Of a DNA stretch of 64,000 nucleotides, positions 8,563-15,196 are shown piece by piece. Location of the stretch: contig JALNVI010000005.1 of NCBI GenBank assembly GCA_023231425.1, positions 1 through 64,000 of the forward strand, read 5' to 3'. The position numbers and the translations under genes were made by a program. The notes under the pieces are model-generated. The model was given only the letters and a program-made list of their open reading frames with translations. It was not told the DNA's origin and made no database searches. The DNA comes from Desulforhopalus sp. GTDB taxonomy: Bacteria; Desulfobacterota; Desulfobulbia; Desulfobulbales; Desulfocapsaceae. Within the stretch, counting starts at the first letter, position 1. Each line of letters opens with the position of its first letter.

Positions 8563-8700
8563 TTATTTGTTTGGGTTGCCGTTCCAGCGGTAGCCGATGA
8601 AATTGTCGGAGCTGTTGTCTTGACTGTCAGCGGCGAAGCTGACGGAAACCATGGAGATTGCGAAGATCATTGCGATGAGAGCGAGAGCTGTGAATTTCAT
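8563..8700 (-). CDS. Small secreted peptide, tandem copy A (45 residues)
   Basis: Third gene of the tandem in transcription order. The 45-residue product has a clear Sec signal peptide (MKFTALAL..., hydrophobic to about residue 20, cleavage likely after 'SFA' at 23). The mature peptide of about 22 residues is polar and ends 'SDNFIGYRWNGNPNK'. It has no cysteine and no Gly-Gly leader, so it is not a typical microcin or lasso precursor. The ribosome site is AAGGT nine bases before the ATG. I do not recognise the family. It is almost identical to copy B, and differs from B by Pro for Gln near the end. Confidence 0.75.
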   Translation of the reverse strand: MKFTALALIAMIFAISMVSVSFAADSQDNSSDNFIGYRWNGNPNK

Positions 8701-8750
8701 AATTATTACCTTCGTGAGAATTGAGTGTTGTTTGCTGAGTTGTAAAGATC

Positions 8751-8888
8751 TTATTTGTTCTGGTTGCCGTTCCAGCGGTAGCCGATGAAATTGTCGGAGC
8801 TGTTGTCTTGACTGTCAGCGGCGAAGCTGACGGAAACCATGGAGATTGCGAAGATCATTGCGATGAGAGCGGTAGCTGTGAATTTCAT
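8751..8888 (-). CDS. Small secreted peptide, tandem copy B (45 residues)
   Basis: Second gene of the tandem. Same layout as copy A: signal peptide to about residue 23 ('VSVSFA'), then a mature tail of 22 residues beginning ADSQDN and ending 'FIGYRWNGNQNK'. Only two or three residues differ from copy A, all conservative or near the end. The spacer to the next copy repeats that after copy C, including the ribosome site AAGGT. No processing or export gene is adjacent, so ordinary Sec export and signal peptidase I cleavage is the simplest assumption. Function unknown. Confidence 0.75.
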   Translation of the reverse strand: MKFTATALIAMIFAISMVSVSFAADSQDNSSDNFIGYRWNGNQNK

Positions 8889-8938
8889 AATTATTACCTT
8901 CGTGAGAATTGAGTGTTGTTTGCTGAGTTGTAAAAATC

Positions 8939-9076
8939 TTATTTGTTCGGGTTGCCGGTCCAGCGGTAGCCGACGAAATTGTCGGACCCATCCTGTTGTG
9001 TGGCAGTGGCGAAACTGACAGTTGCTGTCGAAATTGCAAAAAGTATTGCTGTAAGAACGATTGCTGTAAATTTCAT
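8939..9076 (-). CDS. Small secreted peptide, tandem copy C (45 residues, promoter-proximal)
   Basis: First gene of the tandem and the most diverged. The signal peptide ends 'ATVSFA' at residue 23; the mature part is TATQQDGSDNFVGYRWTGNPNK-like, keeping the shared 'SDNF-GYRW-GN' core. Its ribosome site AGGAGGA is much stronger than the AAGGT of copies A and B, so it may be made in excess. The conserved tail across diverged copies argues for selection on the mature peptide rather than chance open frames. No known family recognised. Confidence 0.78.
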   Translation of the reverse strand: MKFTAIVLTAILFAISTATVSFATATQQDGSDNFVGYRWTGNPNK

Positions 9077-9105
9077 AACTACATCCTCCTGTGTTGAATG
9101 GTGGT

Positions 9106-9180
9106 ATTTTGTTTGAATGTTCAATCAAAATATACACGAGAGGGGGAGAGTCAAGATTTGTTTTGAATAAATATTCAAAA
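9106..9180 (-). promoter_or_regulatory. Peptide operon promoter with two palindromic operators
   Basis: On the minus strand TTGACT and TATTTT, 16 bases apart, form a good sigma-70-like promoter about 50 bases before peptide copy C. Two palindromes bracket it: 9161-9180, perfect 9-bp arms TTTTGAATA around AA; and 9106-9131, 12-bp arms with one mismatch around TG, core TTGAATGTTCAA. Their centres are 52 bp apart, close to five helical turns. This looks like the target of a dimeric repressor of TetR type; no such gene is in the window. Confidence 0.65.
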
Positions 9181-9336
9181 TAGAAGTGGTACAGCCGCAA
9201 AAAAGTGTTTGAAGGGTTCCTCCCAAGGGTTTGAGGCAGAGGCCGCGTGTCCTGGAAGGGCCAGTGTCTCTCAAATTTTTCTGTCTCGGCCTAAAAGGCA
9301 AGAAGAGAGGAAATTATCTTGAAGTCATAAAGCCGT

Positions 9337-9365
9337 TTGACAGTTAGACATATCACGTTTAGGTT
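9337..9365 (+). promoter_or_regulatory. Putative promoter of the ferredoxin-cytochrome-flavoprotein operon
   Basis: TTGACA and TAGGTT are spaced by 17 bases, about 100 bases before the ferredoxin start codon. The -35 is perfect and the -10 moderate. Confidence 0.45.
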
Positions 9366-9466
9366 GCTAACCAAAATAAGAAGGAATTTTATGATAAAGG
9401 AAAATTAGGATAAATCTTTAAAGCAGCTGACAAACGCTTATCAGCAAAAGAGAAAGGAGGAAAATC

Positions 9467-9682
9467 ATGACTATTGAAAAGATTCAGGGATGCATCGGTT
9501 GCGGGATATGCGTAGAGACGTGTCCTACGGATGTCATTCGTCAGGATCCGAAGACGAAGAAGGCCTTCATTGCCTATCCGGCGGACTGTCAGATATGCCA
9601 CCTGTGCAAGATGTATTGCCCTGTGGATGCAATTACCATTTCACCGGAAAAATCCATTCCGGTTATTGTTTCCTGGGGGTGA
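9467..9682 (+). CDS. Two-cluster (2[4Fe-4S]) ferredoxin
   Basis: A 71-residue protein with two full ferredoxin motifs, 'CIGCGICVETCP' (residues 9-20) and 'CQICHLCKMYCP' (residues 39-50), for two 4Fe-4S clusters. There is no signal peptide, so it should be cytoplasmic. The start is set by AAAGGAGG eight bases upstream. It is the first gene of a three-gene operon: the membrane haem protein begins two bases after its stop codon. It probably carries electrons to or from that protein and the flavoprotein. The motif spacing resembles the beta subunit of adenylylsulfate reductase and similar small partners. Confidence 0.88.
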   Translation: MTIEKIQGCIGCGICVETCPTDVIRQDPKTKKAFIAYPADCQICHLCKMYCPVDAITISPEKSIPVIVSWG

Positions 9683-9684
9683 AA

Positions 9685-10332
9685 ATGCGCGCATATATAA
9701 AGAGTAAAACGTTCTGGTTGTCACTGCTGTTGTTCACCGCAGTTCCGCTGCTGATCCTCTGGGCAGGGGGCACTGTTTCGGGAAGATCATCTTATATGGA
9801 GACTCTTTCCGTTTTAACTATTGTTGCCTTTTTCCAGCTGATCGGACAGTTTTTCCAGACACGCGGCAATCGGTATGCCGTGAAGGAACTGACGATGAAC
9901 AAGGTGCTGAAATATCATAAATGTATTGGTTACATCTTTGTTCTCATCATTCTTTTTCATCCGATTTTTGTGCTGATACCACGCTTTACTGAAGCGGGGA
10001 TTTCCCCCGGTGATGCCTTTATCACCATGATTACCACTATGAACCAGGGAATTATTCTTGGTCTTATAGCCTGGTGTACGCTGCTGGCACTGGGGGTAAC
10101 GGCCCTTTTTCGTAAGAGGTTGCCAATGAAGTACAGGCGCTGGCGGGTTTTACATGGCGCTTTGGCGATACTCTTTGTGGGAACTGCAGCGTGGCATGCG
10201 GTGAATCTCGGGCGCCACTCAACGCTTGTCATGGCTGTTGTGCTCAGCCTGCTGACGGCGGGCGGAGTTGCTCTTCTGCTCAAGGTGCATGCAACGCAAA
10301 AAGGTCTTTCTGAATCAGGAATAGAGAAATGA
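9685..10332 (+). CDS. Ferric-reductase-like transmembrane cytochrome b
   Basis: A 215-residue inner membrane protein with about six hydrophobic helices. Two histidine pairs, H78/H92 and H157/H171, each 14 apart on facing helices, are the pattern of the bis-haem ferric reductase-like (FRD) domain. It would move electrons across the membrane between the cytoplasmic ferredoxin and an exported partner. I chose the ATG two bases after the ferredoxin stop, preceded by GGGGGTG; longer readings overlap the ferredoxin gene wholly. Its end overlaps the flavoprotein start by ATGA, showing coupling. Confidence 0.75.
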   Translation: MRAYIKSKTFWLSLLLFTAVPLLILWAGGTVSGRSSYMETLSVLTIVAFFQLIGQFFQTRGNRYAVKELTMNKVLKYHKCIGYIFVLIILFHPIFVLIPRFTEAGISPGDAFITMITTMNQGIILGLIAWCTLLALGVTALFRKRLPMKYRRWRVLHGALAILFVGTAAWHAVNLGRHSTLVMAVVLSLLTAGGVALLLKVHATQKGLSESGIEK

Positions 10333-12110
10333 AAACATCAAAAAATCAAACAGATATATCCAGGCGTACGTTCATGACTATTGCAGGCGGCGCAGCTGGC
10401 ATTGCGGCCATGGCTGCCATGGGACTGACCCCGAATCGGGCAGAAGCTCACTCCAATATCCCGAAAGTGGATGCGGATAAAATGAGCTCAGTTGAAAGTG
10501 AAACGGATGTGCTGGTTCTCGGCAGCGGTATGGCTGGAGTCTTTGCGGCTGTAAAGGCCCATGATGCAGGTTCGAAGGTGATGGTTGTTTCCAAAGGGCG
10601 CCTGGGTTCCTCAGGGCTTACTCCTTTTGCCAAAGGGATTTTCGCCTATGATGCTCAAACTGCCACCGTGAGTGCGAAGGATTTTCTGGACAAAGTCTCC
10701 CGCTCTGCACTGGGAACCAATAATCCTGTGTATACCAGACAATTGCTGGAACATTCCCTTGCCCGTGTCAATGATCTGAAAGAGTGGGGCTTTTTTGCTT
10801 CTCCCCTCTATAACAAATGTTTCAGTAAACCGCTTAAAGAGCGGAATATTGAGGTGAAGGAGAGAATTGTCATTACTCACCTCTTCAAGGAAAAAGGCCG
10901 GATTGCCGGCGCTGCAGGCTTCAGTCTGGATGAAGAGAAGATCTATTTTCTCAAAGCCAGAAGTGTGATCCTCTGTACCGGCTCCGGAGCCTTTAAACCC
11001 AATGGTTTCCCGGTGTGTGATCTTACCCACGACGGCACTGTCATGGCGTACAACATTGGTGCGAAAGTGACGGGCAAGGAGTGGAATGACGGCCATCCCG
11101 GCAAGTCGAAAAACCCGGCAGACTGTTACGGCGGCTGGGGGGATATGTTTGATCAGAAGCCTGGTGTAACAGGTGTCGGAGTTGTTCATGATCTGGGTGT
11201 CGAGCTGAACTACAAGGCCTATGTGAAAGGAAACCCGGTTTCCATGGGCGGTGCTCCCGGACAGGTGAAAACAGATGCTGTGGCGGGGGGCCCGTATGTT
11301 CCTGCAGGATTTGAACACCAGAAACCACCGCAGGGTGAAAAGGGACAGGGGCCCGGCGGGCATTCCGCAGGAGGCAAGGGTCCGGGTGGAAGGCCTCCAA
11401 AGGAGGGCGGAGCGCCTCCGGGTATGGCGGGAGAACTTGTGGGAGGTTCTTCTGCGGGGATGGCGATTCACAAATCAGAGGGAATTGTACCGATCAACGA
11501 CAAGTGTCAGTCAAATATCCCGGGTCTGTATGCAGCCGGTGATGCGCTGGGCTCCTATATGGTGGGATCGATCTATACTCAGGTGGGCTCTTCCCTGGCC
11601 GGTTCTGCCGTGCAGGGGGCAATTGCCGGAGAAGCCGCCGCTGAATACAGCAAAGGCGTTGATATGCCGGAGATCTCAAAAGCGGAGCAGAACCGGGCGC
11701 AGGAAGAGATTCTCGCTCCCCTGAAGAGGACAGAGGGATACAGTCCTGCCTGGGTAACACAGACCCTGCAGGGAATTATGATTCCGAATTTTGTGCTCTA
11801 CATAAAAAAAGAAAGTCTCTTGAAGGCCGCACTGGCCTTTATTGAAGAGTTGCGAGACCACCACCTGCCGATGTTGCGGGCGGCAGACCTGCATGAACTG
11901 CGTCTGGCGTATGAAACTGCAAACATGATTACCACTGCCGAAATGAAATTGAAGGCCTCACTCATGCGTACAGAGAGTCGTTGCAGTCACTATCGACTTG
12001 ATTATCCTGACATGGATACGAAGAACTGGAATGCCTGGATTAACATCTATAAAGGGACTGATGGTTCAATGCAGCTTGAAAAACAACCCTTTGACAGCTG
12101 GCCGGATTGA
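10329..12110 (+). CDS. Tat-exported fumarate-reductase-type FAD flavoprotein
   Basis: A 593-residue flavoprotein. A twin-arginine signal 'SRRTFM' (11-16) and hydrophobic stretch to 'RAEA' at 40 predict periplasmic export. The FAD site 'VLGSGMAG' is at 63-70, and the C-terminal end of the FAD domain 'GLYAAGDALGSYMVGS' near 400. The C-terminal helical part ends 'SRCSHYRLDYPD', as in succinate dehydrogenase and fumarate reductase flavoproteins. I cannot find the usual substrate-site 'HPTG' motif, and a Gly/Pro/Lys-rich insertion occupies about 330-368, so the substrate may not be fumarate. With the ferredoxin and cytochrome it forms a likely transmembrane electron route. The direction is unknown. 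Confidence 0.8.
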   Translation: MKTSKNQTDISRRTFMTIAGGAAGIAAMAAMGLTPNRAEAHSNIPKVDADKMSSVESETDVLVLGSGMAGVFAAVKAHDAGSKVMVVSKGRLGSSGLTPFAKGIFAYDAQTATVSAKDFLDKVSRSALGTNNPVYTRQLLEHSLARVNDLKEWGFFASPLYNKCFSKPLKERNIEVKERIVITHLFKEKGRIAGAAGFSLDEEKIYFLKARSVILCTGSGAFKPNGFPVCDLTHDGTVMAYNIGAKVTGKEWNDGHPGKSKNPADCYGGWGDMFDQKPGVTGVGVVHDLGVELNYKAYVKGNPVSMGGAPGQVKTDAVAGGPYVPAGFEHQKPPQGEKGQGPGGHSAGGKGPGGRPPKEGGAPPGMAGELVGGSSAGMAIHKSEGIVPINDKCQSNIPGLYAAGDALGSYMVGSIYTQVGSSLAGSAVQGAIAGEAAAEYSKGVDMPEISKAEQNRAQEEILAPLKRTEGYSPAWVTQTLQGIMIPNFVLYIKKESLLKAALAFIEELRDHHLPMLRAADLHELRLAYETANMITTAEMKLKASLMRTESRCSHYRLDYPDMDTKNWNAWINIYKGTDGSMQLEKQPFDSWPD

Positions 12111-12132
12111 TTGTTTTTTGCAAAACATCGTG

Positions 12133-12174
12133 AAACCGCCATGGGGAAGTTGATTGCTTTCCCCATGGCGGTTT
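12133..12174 (+). terminator. Hairpin terminator of the flavoprotein operon
   Basis: AAACCGCCATGGGGAA pairs perfectly (16 bp) with its complement across a 10-base loop, 22 bases after the flavoprotein stop. The stem ends in TTT and the following sequence is only partly T-rich. Confidence 0.8.
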
Positions 12175-12387
12175 GTGATTCGTGCAATATTCAAGGTTCC
12201 CTAAAATTGAAATAAGAGAAAGCACCTTTTGAGCAGGCGAATTCAAATCGGATTATCGTCCTTCCTTCCCTGGTGGCTGGAGGATTTTGTCCCCCACAGA
12301 GAAGGGCAACGGGTGGAGAAAAATGTTCAAGTTCTATACGGGAGAGGCTCCGCATGTGTTGCTCTCAACCTGTTGGAACTCCTTGTC

Positions 12388-12978
12388 TCATGCGGGAAGA
12401 GAGGGCTTTTCTCCGATAACTAGAAAATGTTTTTTCAAGTCGTTGTAAATGCCCGTCTGCTCAAAACCTGCATCTCTCAATTGTGCTTCAACCTGTTCAG
12501 GGAAAAATCTAATTTTGACAGGAGGTCCCTCTGTCATCTCCTCCTTTTTCCAATCAGCAATAAAAATTTTTGCACCGGGCTTTAGAAGCCTGTTTGCCTC
12601 TCTGAGCATCAGAAACGGATTATGTAATTCGTGATACAGATTTATCATGAACACCAGATCTGCAATTTCGTTATCAAGGGGGATTGTGTTTTCCTCGGTT
12701 TTTACCGGAATGATCGTTGGGTGTTTTCTCGGGATATTCTCCTTAAGCCAGTTGTACATTACCTCAGAAGAGTCGCAGGCATAGATAGTCTCAGGCTGGT
12801 ATTTCTGCAGAAAAGCAATGCTGTAGAGGGCTGTCCCCGCGCCGATGTCAACAAGAACGTTCGGCTTCTCCATGGCCAGCTTCTCCCATGGGTAATCGGG
12901 TGGAATATCTATTAATCTCTGGGGATTATTTAACTTCTCCAACTTCCGGGGATCAAATTTTTTCTCTTCCATGATCAA
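12388..12978 (-). CDS. Class I SAM-dependent methyltransferase
   Basis: A 196-residue cytoplasmic methyltransferase of the UbiE/Methyltransf_11 type. The SAM-binding motif I 'VLVDIGAGTALYS' is at 41-53, followed by an acidic strand end 'IYACDSS' and motif 'ADLVFMINLYHELHNP', and 'RLLKPGAKIFIADWKKEE'. Targets of such small enzymes range from arsenite and quinones to lipids and cannot be told here; the three-cysteine arsenite site is absent. A TTG nine bases after AAAGGAG is the best-placed start; an ATG two codons later is the alternative. Confidence 0.8.
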   Translation of the reverse strand: MIMEEKKFDPRKLEKLNNPQRLIDIPPDYPWEKLAMEKPNVLVDIGAGTALYSIAFLQKYQPETIYACDSSEVMYNWLKENIPRKHPTIIPVKTEENTIPLDNEIADLVFMINLYHELHNPFLMLREANRLLKPGAKIFIADWKKEEMTEGPPVKIRFFPEQVEAQLRDAGFEQTGIYNDLKKHFLVIGEKPSLPA

Positions 12979-13016
12979 TCTTTGCCACTCCTTTCGATCT
13001 ACTGCTTGAATGCAGA

Positions 13017-13073
13017 ACGCCCGGCATGCAGCGCGATGGGCTACTTGCCATCAGACTTCATGTCGGGCGTCTG
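13017..13073. repeat. Nested stem-loop upstream of the methyltransferase gene
   Basis: CGCCCGGCATG and CATGTCGGGCG pair around an inner hairpin GATGG/CCATC. It sits between the repeat copy after the DsrE-like gene and the methyltransferase start, so it may end the DsrE-like transcript or act in the methyltransferase leader. No T-run. Confidence 0.4.
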
Positions 13074-13098
13074 TTGCGTTCAAAAGTGTTAAAGGGAA

Positions 13099-13223
13099 CA
13101 TCGAATAATCGCCCATCTTCTTCGTTACAGTCAAAAAAATATCCTCGCGATATATCAAAAGAATACCGGTGGAAAATTTTCTTCTGTGCCTTGAATATGA
13201 ATAAGATACAAGGCGTTTCAAGG
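13099..13223 (+). repeat. Intergenic palindromic repeat, copy 4 (diverged middle form)
   Basis: Left end CATCGAATAATC, shared block GCCCATCTTCTTCGTTACAG, right part GAATATGAA and end TTTCAAGG. The internal CTCCGACAAAGCGAGG block is lost. It ends 22 bases beyond the stop of the DsrE-like gene. Confidence 0.75.
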
Positions 13224-13245
13224 TTCCATGTATTTGAACAGTATT

Positions 13246-13596
13246 TTAGAAATTAAAAACTTTGGCTTCCGCAGCCATATCGATCAAATGAGGCCCGCCG
13301 TCGAGGAGCATGTTGGGGAAAAATTTTGTTTCGTCAATCTGGCGATTTTTGGCGCAGGGGGTGCAGACACCGATTGGGATATGGTTCTCTACCAGATAGG
13401 GGAGATAATCATTCGGGCAGTCACCAGTCTGTGTCTGCTGGGTAAGATATTTGTGCTTATTGGCCCACAATACGCCATCATCTATCAAAAAAATATTTAC
13501 AACATGACCTTTGGAATGAGCAATTTTGGCGAACTGAAGACACCTCGTTGCTTTAACATTGTCATCCTGACTTAATACAAACAGAAAATTGGCCAT
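13246..13596 (-). CDS. DsrE-like family protein
   Basis: A 116-residue protein with the DsrE/DsrF-like fold: 'FLFVLSQDDNVKATRCLQFAKIA' at the N-terminus, then 'VNIFLIDDGVLWA' and 'IPIGVCTPCAKNR' with C78 and C81. Family members are small sulfurtransferases or of unknown role; the DsrE of the DsrEFH complex carries one conserved active cysteine at about the place of this pair, and two cysteines here could instead form a disulfide. It lies alone, close to the selenocysteine peroxiredoxin. The start has no strong ribosome site (GGAG in 'AGAGGAG' about five bases upstream is adequate). Confidence 0.75.
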   Translation of the reverse strand: MANFLFVLSQDDNVKATRCLQFAKIAHSKGHVVNIFLIDDGVLWANKHKYLTQQTQTGDCPNDYLPYLVENHIPIGVCTPCAKNRQIDETKFFPNMLLDGGPHLIDMAAEAKVFNF

Positions 13597-13844
13597 TTAT
13601 TTCTCCTCTATTGGGTTACTGGTTTTTAGTAGTGAAAACTACAATGTTTTCTTTCCCGGCACGATATCGCCGATTCTGCCCACAGATACCAGTCGATGAG
13701 TATTTTAAGCATTAGCGCAATAAAAGTAAAACAGATCGAATGAGCAAAAAGACCAGGTAAGTGTCTCCTGTCAGCAGTGATCCGAATGTTGATTTCTCCA
13801 TGCAGTGCCTCTGACAGTGATGTGTTTTCCTGCATAAAAAAGCA

Positions 13845-13882
13845 CAAAAAAAGTCCACTCTGACAACTTGCCAGAAGTGGAC
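13845..13882 (-). terminator. Intrinsic terminator of the selenocysteine peroxiredoxin gene
   Basis: On the minus strand GTCCACTTCTG pairs with CAGAGTGGAC (one bulge), followed by seven T. Repeat copy 5 lies between the stop codon and this terminator. Confidence 0.8.
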
Positions 13883-13917
13883 CTTGTAACACTTAAAGAA
13901 AAATTTCCTTTAGGGAA

Positions 13918-14048
13918 CCTTTGAATAACCAGTCTTTCGACCATCTTCTTCGTGCAGTCAAAAATTTATATTCGTAATATCAGCTATATAACTGCAATAA
14001 ATTCCTTCCTGCGCCTTGAATATGAACGAAATACAAGATTATTTAAGG
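13918..14048 (+). repeat. Intergenic palindromic repeat, copy 5 (diverged middle form)
   Basis: Left end CCTTTGAATAACC, right end GATTATTTAAGG with the usual GAATATGAACGAAATACAA before it. It begins 6 bases after the peroxiredoxin stop codon and is inside that transcript. Confidence 0.8.
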
Positions 14049-14054
14049 AACCCT

Positions 14055-14666
14055 TTACTCGAAGGCCTCTTTAACTTTCCAATTTTTCCAGACATTACTC
14101 ACAAGATCCGGGCCTGGTTTCAATACTGTTTTGCCCGGTTTCCAGCCCGAGGGACAGACTTCCGCACCTTTTGTTGCCCGCACGTGCTGGAACGCCTGAA
14201 CCTGGCGCAGGGTTTCAAGTACATTACGACCAACGGGGGGAGTCAGGACTTCGAAACCGACAACCGTGCCATCCGGGTCAATGAGAAAACGACCGCGAAC
14301 ATCTACACCGGCATCTTCGTCATACACACCGTACATCTCGCCAACTTTTCCTCCACCGTCAGAGAGCATGGGGAAGGGGACCTTCCCGGCGGTTATCATC
14401 TTGCTGAGTTCATTATCGGTCCACACTTTATGGACAAAAGCACTGTCCACACTCATGGAGAGAACCTGTACACCAAGCTTTTCAAATTCTGCATTTTTTT
14501 CAGCGACCGCTGAAACTTCAGTAGCTCAGACGAATGTAAAATCGCCTGGATAAAAGCAGAGTACAACCCATTTCCCGAGGTAATCAGACAGCTTTACCTC
14601 AGTAAAGCCTCCATCCTTATAGGCCGAGACTGCGAAGTCCGGCGCTTTTTTACCGATTCGTACCAT
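14055..14666 (-). CDS. prxU: Selenocysteine-containing peroxiredoxin (UGA at codon 47 read as Sec)
   Basis: A 203-residue peroxiredoxin that reduces peroxides. Ordinary members read 'FYPxDFTFVCPTE', with the peroxidatic cysteine; here the frame reads 'FYPGDFTFV-UGA-ATEVSAVAEKN' and continues without change of frame to a full C-terminus with the resolving Cys171 ('GAEVCPSGW'). So the UGA stands exactly at the peroxidatic residue and is best read as selenocysteine. A SECIS-like hairpin follows. Length and Sec47 agree with what I recall of PrxU from Eubacterium acidaminophilum. Start chosen at ATG with GGAG nine bases upstream; 32 more codons are open upstream, but lack family similarity. Standard calling would split this gene in two. 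Confidence 0.9.
14498..14515 (-). promoter_or_regulatory. SECIS-like hairpin downstream of the in-frame UGA
   Basis: Read on the minus strand: TTTCAGC, loop GGTC, GCTGAAA, a perfect 7-bp stem beginning 11 bases after the UGA at 14528-14526. Bacterial SECIS elements place a short stem with a GGUC-type loop about this far from the UGA, where SelB binds. Confidence 0.8.
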
Positions 14667-15196
14667 GGGTTTTGTCTCCTTTTTGGGTTCAGTTTTTTCC
14701 ACCGAAGGTTTTGCCGCACTGTCTACAGAATCATGTGCGGGACGTGAGCATCCAACTTCCATTTTTTGCCTCCCACGAAAAGTTGTTTACCACCCCTGAG
14801 TCAGGAATGATTCTTAAATAAAGAATAAAACAAATATAGGAAAGGTCAATATCTGTTTTCTGGTTTAACAGGTAAGTCCTATTCCATGGAGGGGCAGTTG
14901 GGGACAGAAATTTTATCTGTCGTAACCTGCTGATACCGCAGACTGCCAGGAGAATGGTCAATAGTGGGGAGGGAGTTGTGCGTATGTAACCAGATCAAGG
15001 CGTAACAGGCAGAGAGGCAGCGAACCTCTTTGGGCCAGGTGAACATAGAACTGAAAAAAGCCTCGGCAGGAGCACTGTCTTTAAATGCTGCATTGCTCTT
15101 TATTTGTTCTCGTCATCTCTTATATTGGTTGCAGAGTCTTGCTCAGAACAGCAAAGCAGCATGACACCATCTATTCAAAATCCAGGGAGACATTCC
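14667..15196. other. Gap between peroxiredoxin and nitroreductase genes
   Basis: Contains the peroxiredoxin leader, an AT-rich segment (about 14790-14850) likely to hold its promoter, and the IS3 remnant. GGGGACAGAAATTTTATCTGTC-like sequence near 14899 resembles transposon-flank strings also seen near 1.5 kb. Confidence 0.45.
14879..15088 (-). pseudogene. Degenerate C-terminal remnant of an IS3-family transposase (OrfB)
   Basis: A 69-codon open stretch on the minus strand reads '...AAFKDSAPAEAFFSSMF...' and ends '...HSPGSLRYQQ...'. IS3-family integrases read 'GNxxDNAxAEAFFSTLK...' and 'RRxHSxLGYxSP' at the end of the DDE domain. The middle part is scrambled, there is no start, and an upstream in-frame stop cuts it off. 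It is a decayed insertion, not a gene. Confidence 0.4.

Larger units (their letters stand above)
8563..9076 (-). repeat. Three tandem gene-plus-spacer units of exactly 188 bp
   Basis: Stops of the three peptide genes lie at 8563, 8751 and 8939, exactly 188 bp apart. The units match both in the 138-bp gene and in the 50-bp spacer, which shares ACCTTCGTGAGAATTGAGTG. Units A and B are nearly identical and C has diverged. This shows a local tandem duplication with the last step recent. Confidence 0.9.
13597..14054. other. Gap after the peroxiredoxin gene
   Basis: Holds the peroxiredoxin terminator and repeat copy 5 (listed separately). The remaining 13600-13840 is AT-rich, has a minus-strand frame of 88 codons without a ribosome site or known family, and must contain the DsrE-like gene's promoter. 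Confidence 0.5.

Noticed and set aside
8563..9076. The 188-bp tandem units as a CRISPR or satellite array
   Set aside because: Each unit encodes an intact open frame with a signal peptide and ribosome site, and the unit length is far above CRISPR repeats.
8751..9200. A 149-codon minus-strand frame across the peptide genes
   Set aside because: It is the wrong frame over the tandem units; the 45-residue frames have signal peptides, ribosome sites and conserved tails.
14457..14525. Reading the peroxiredoxin as a pseudogene with a nonsense mutation
   Set aside because: The UGA is exactly at the peroxidatic residue and is followed by a SECIS-like stem; the rest of the frame is intact. Selenocysteine explains all of it.
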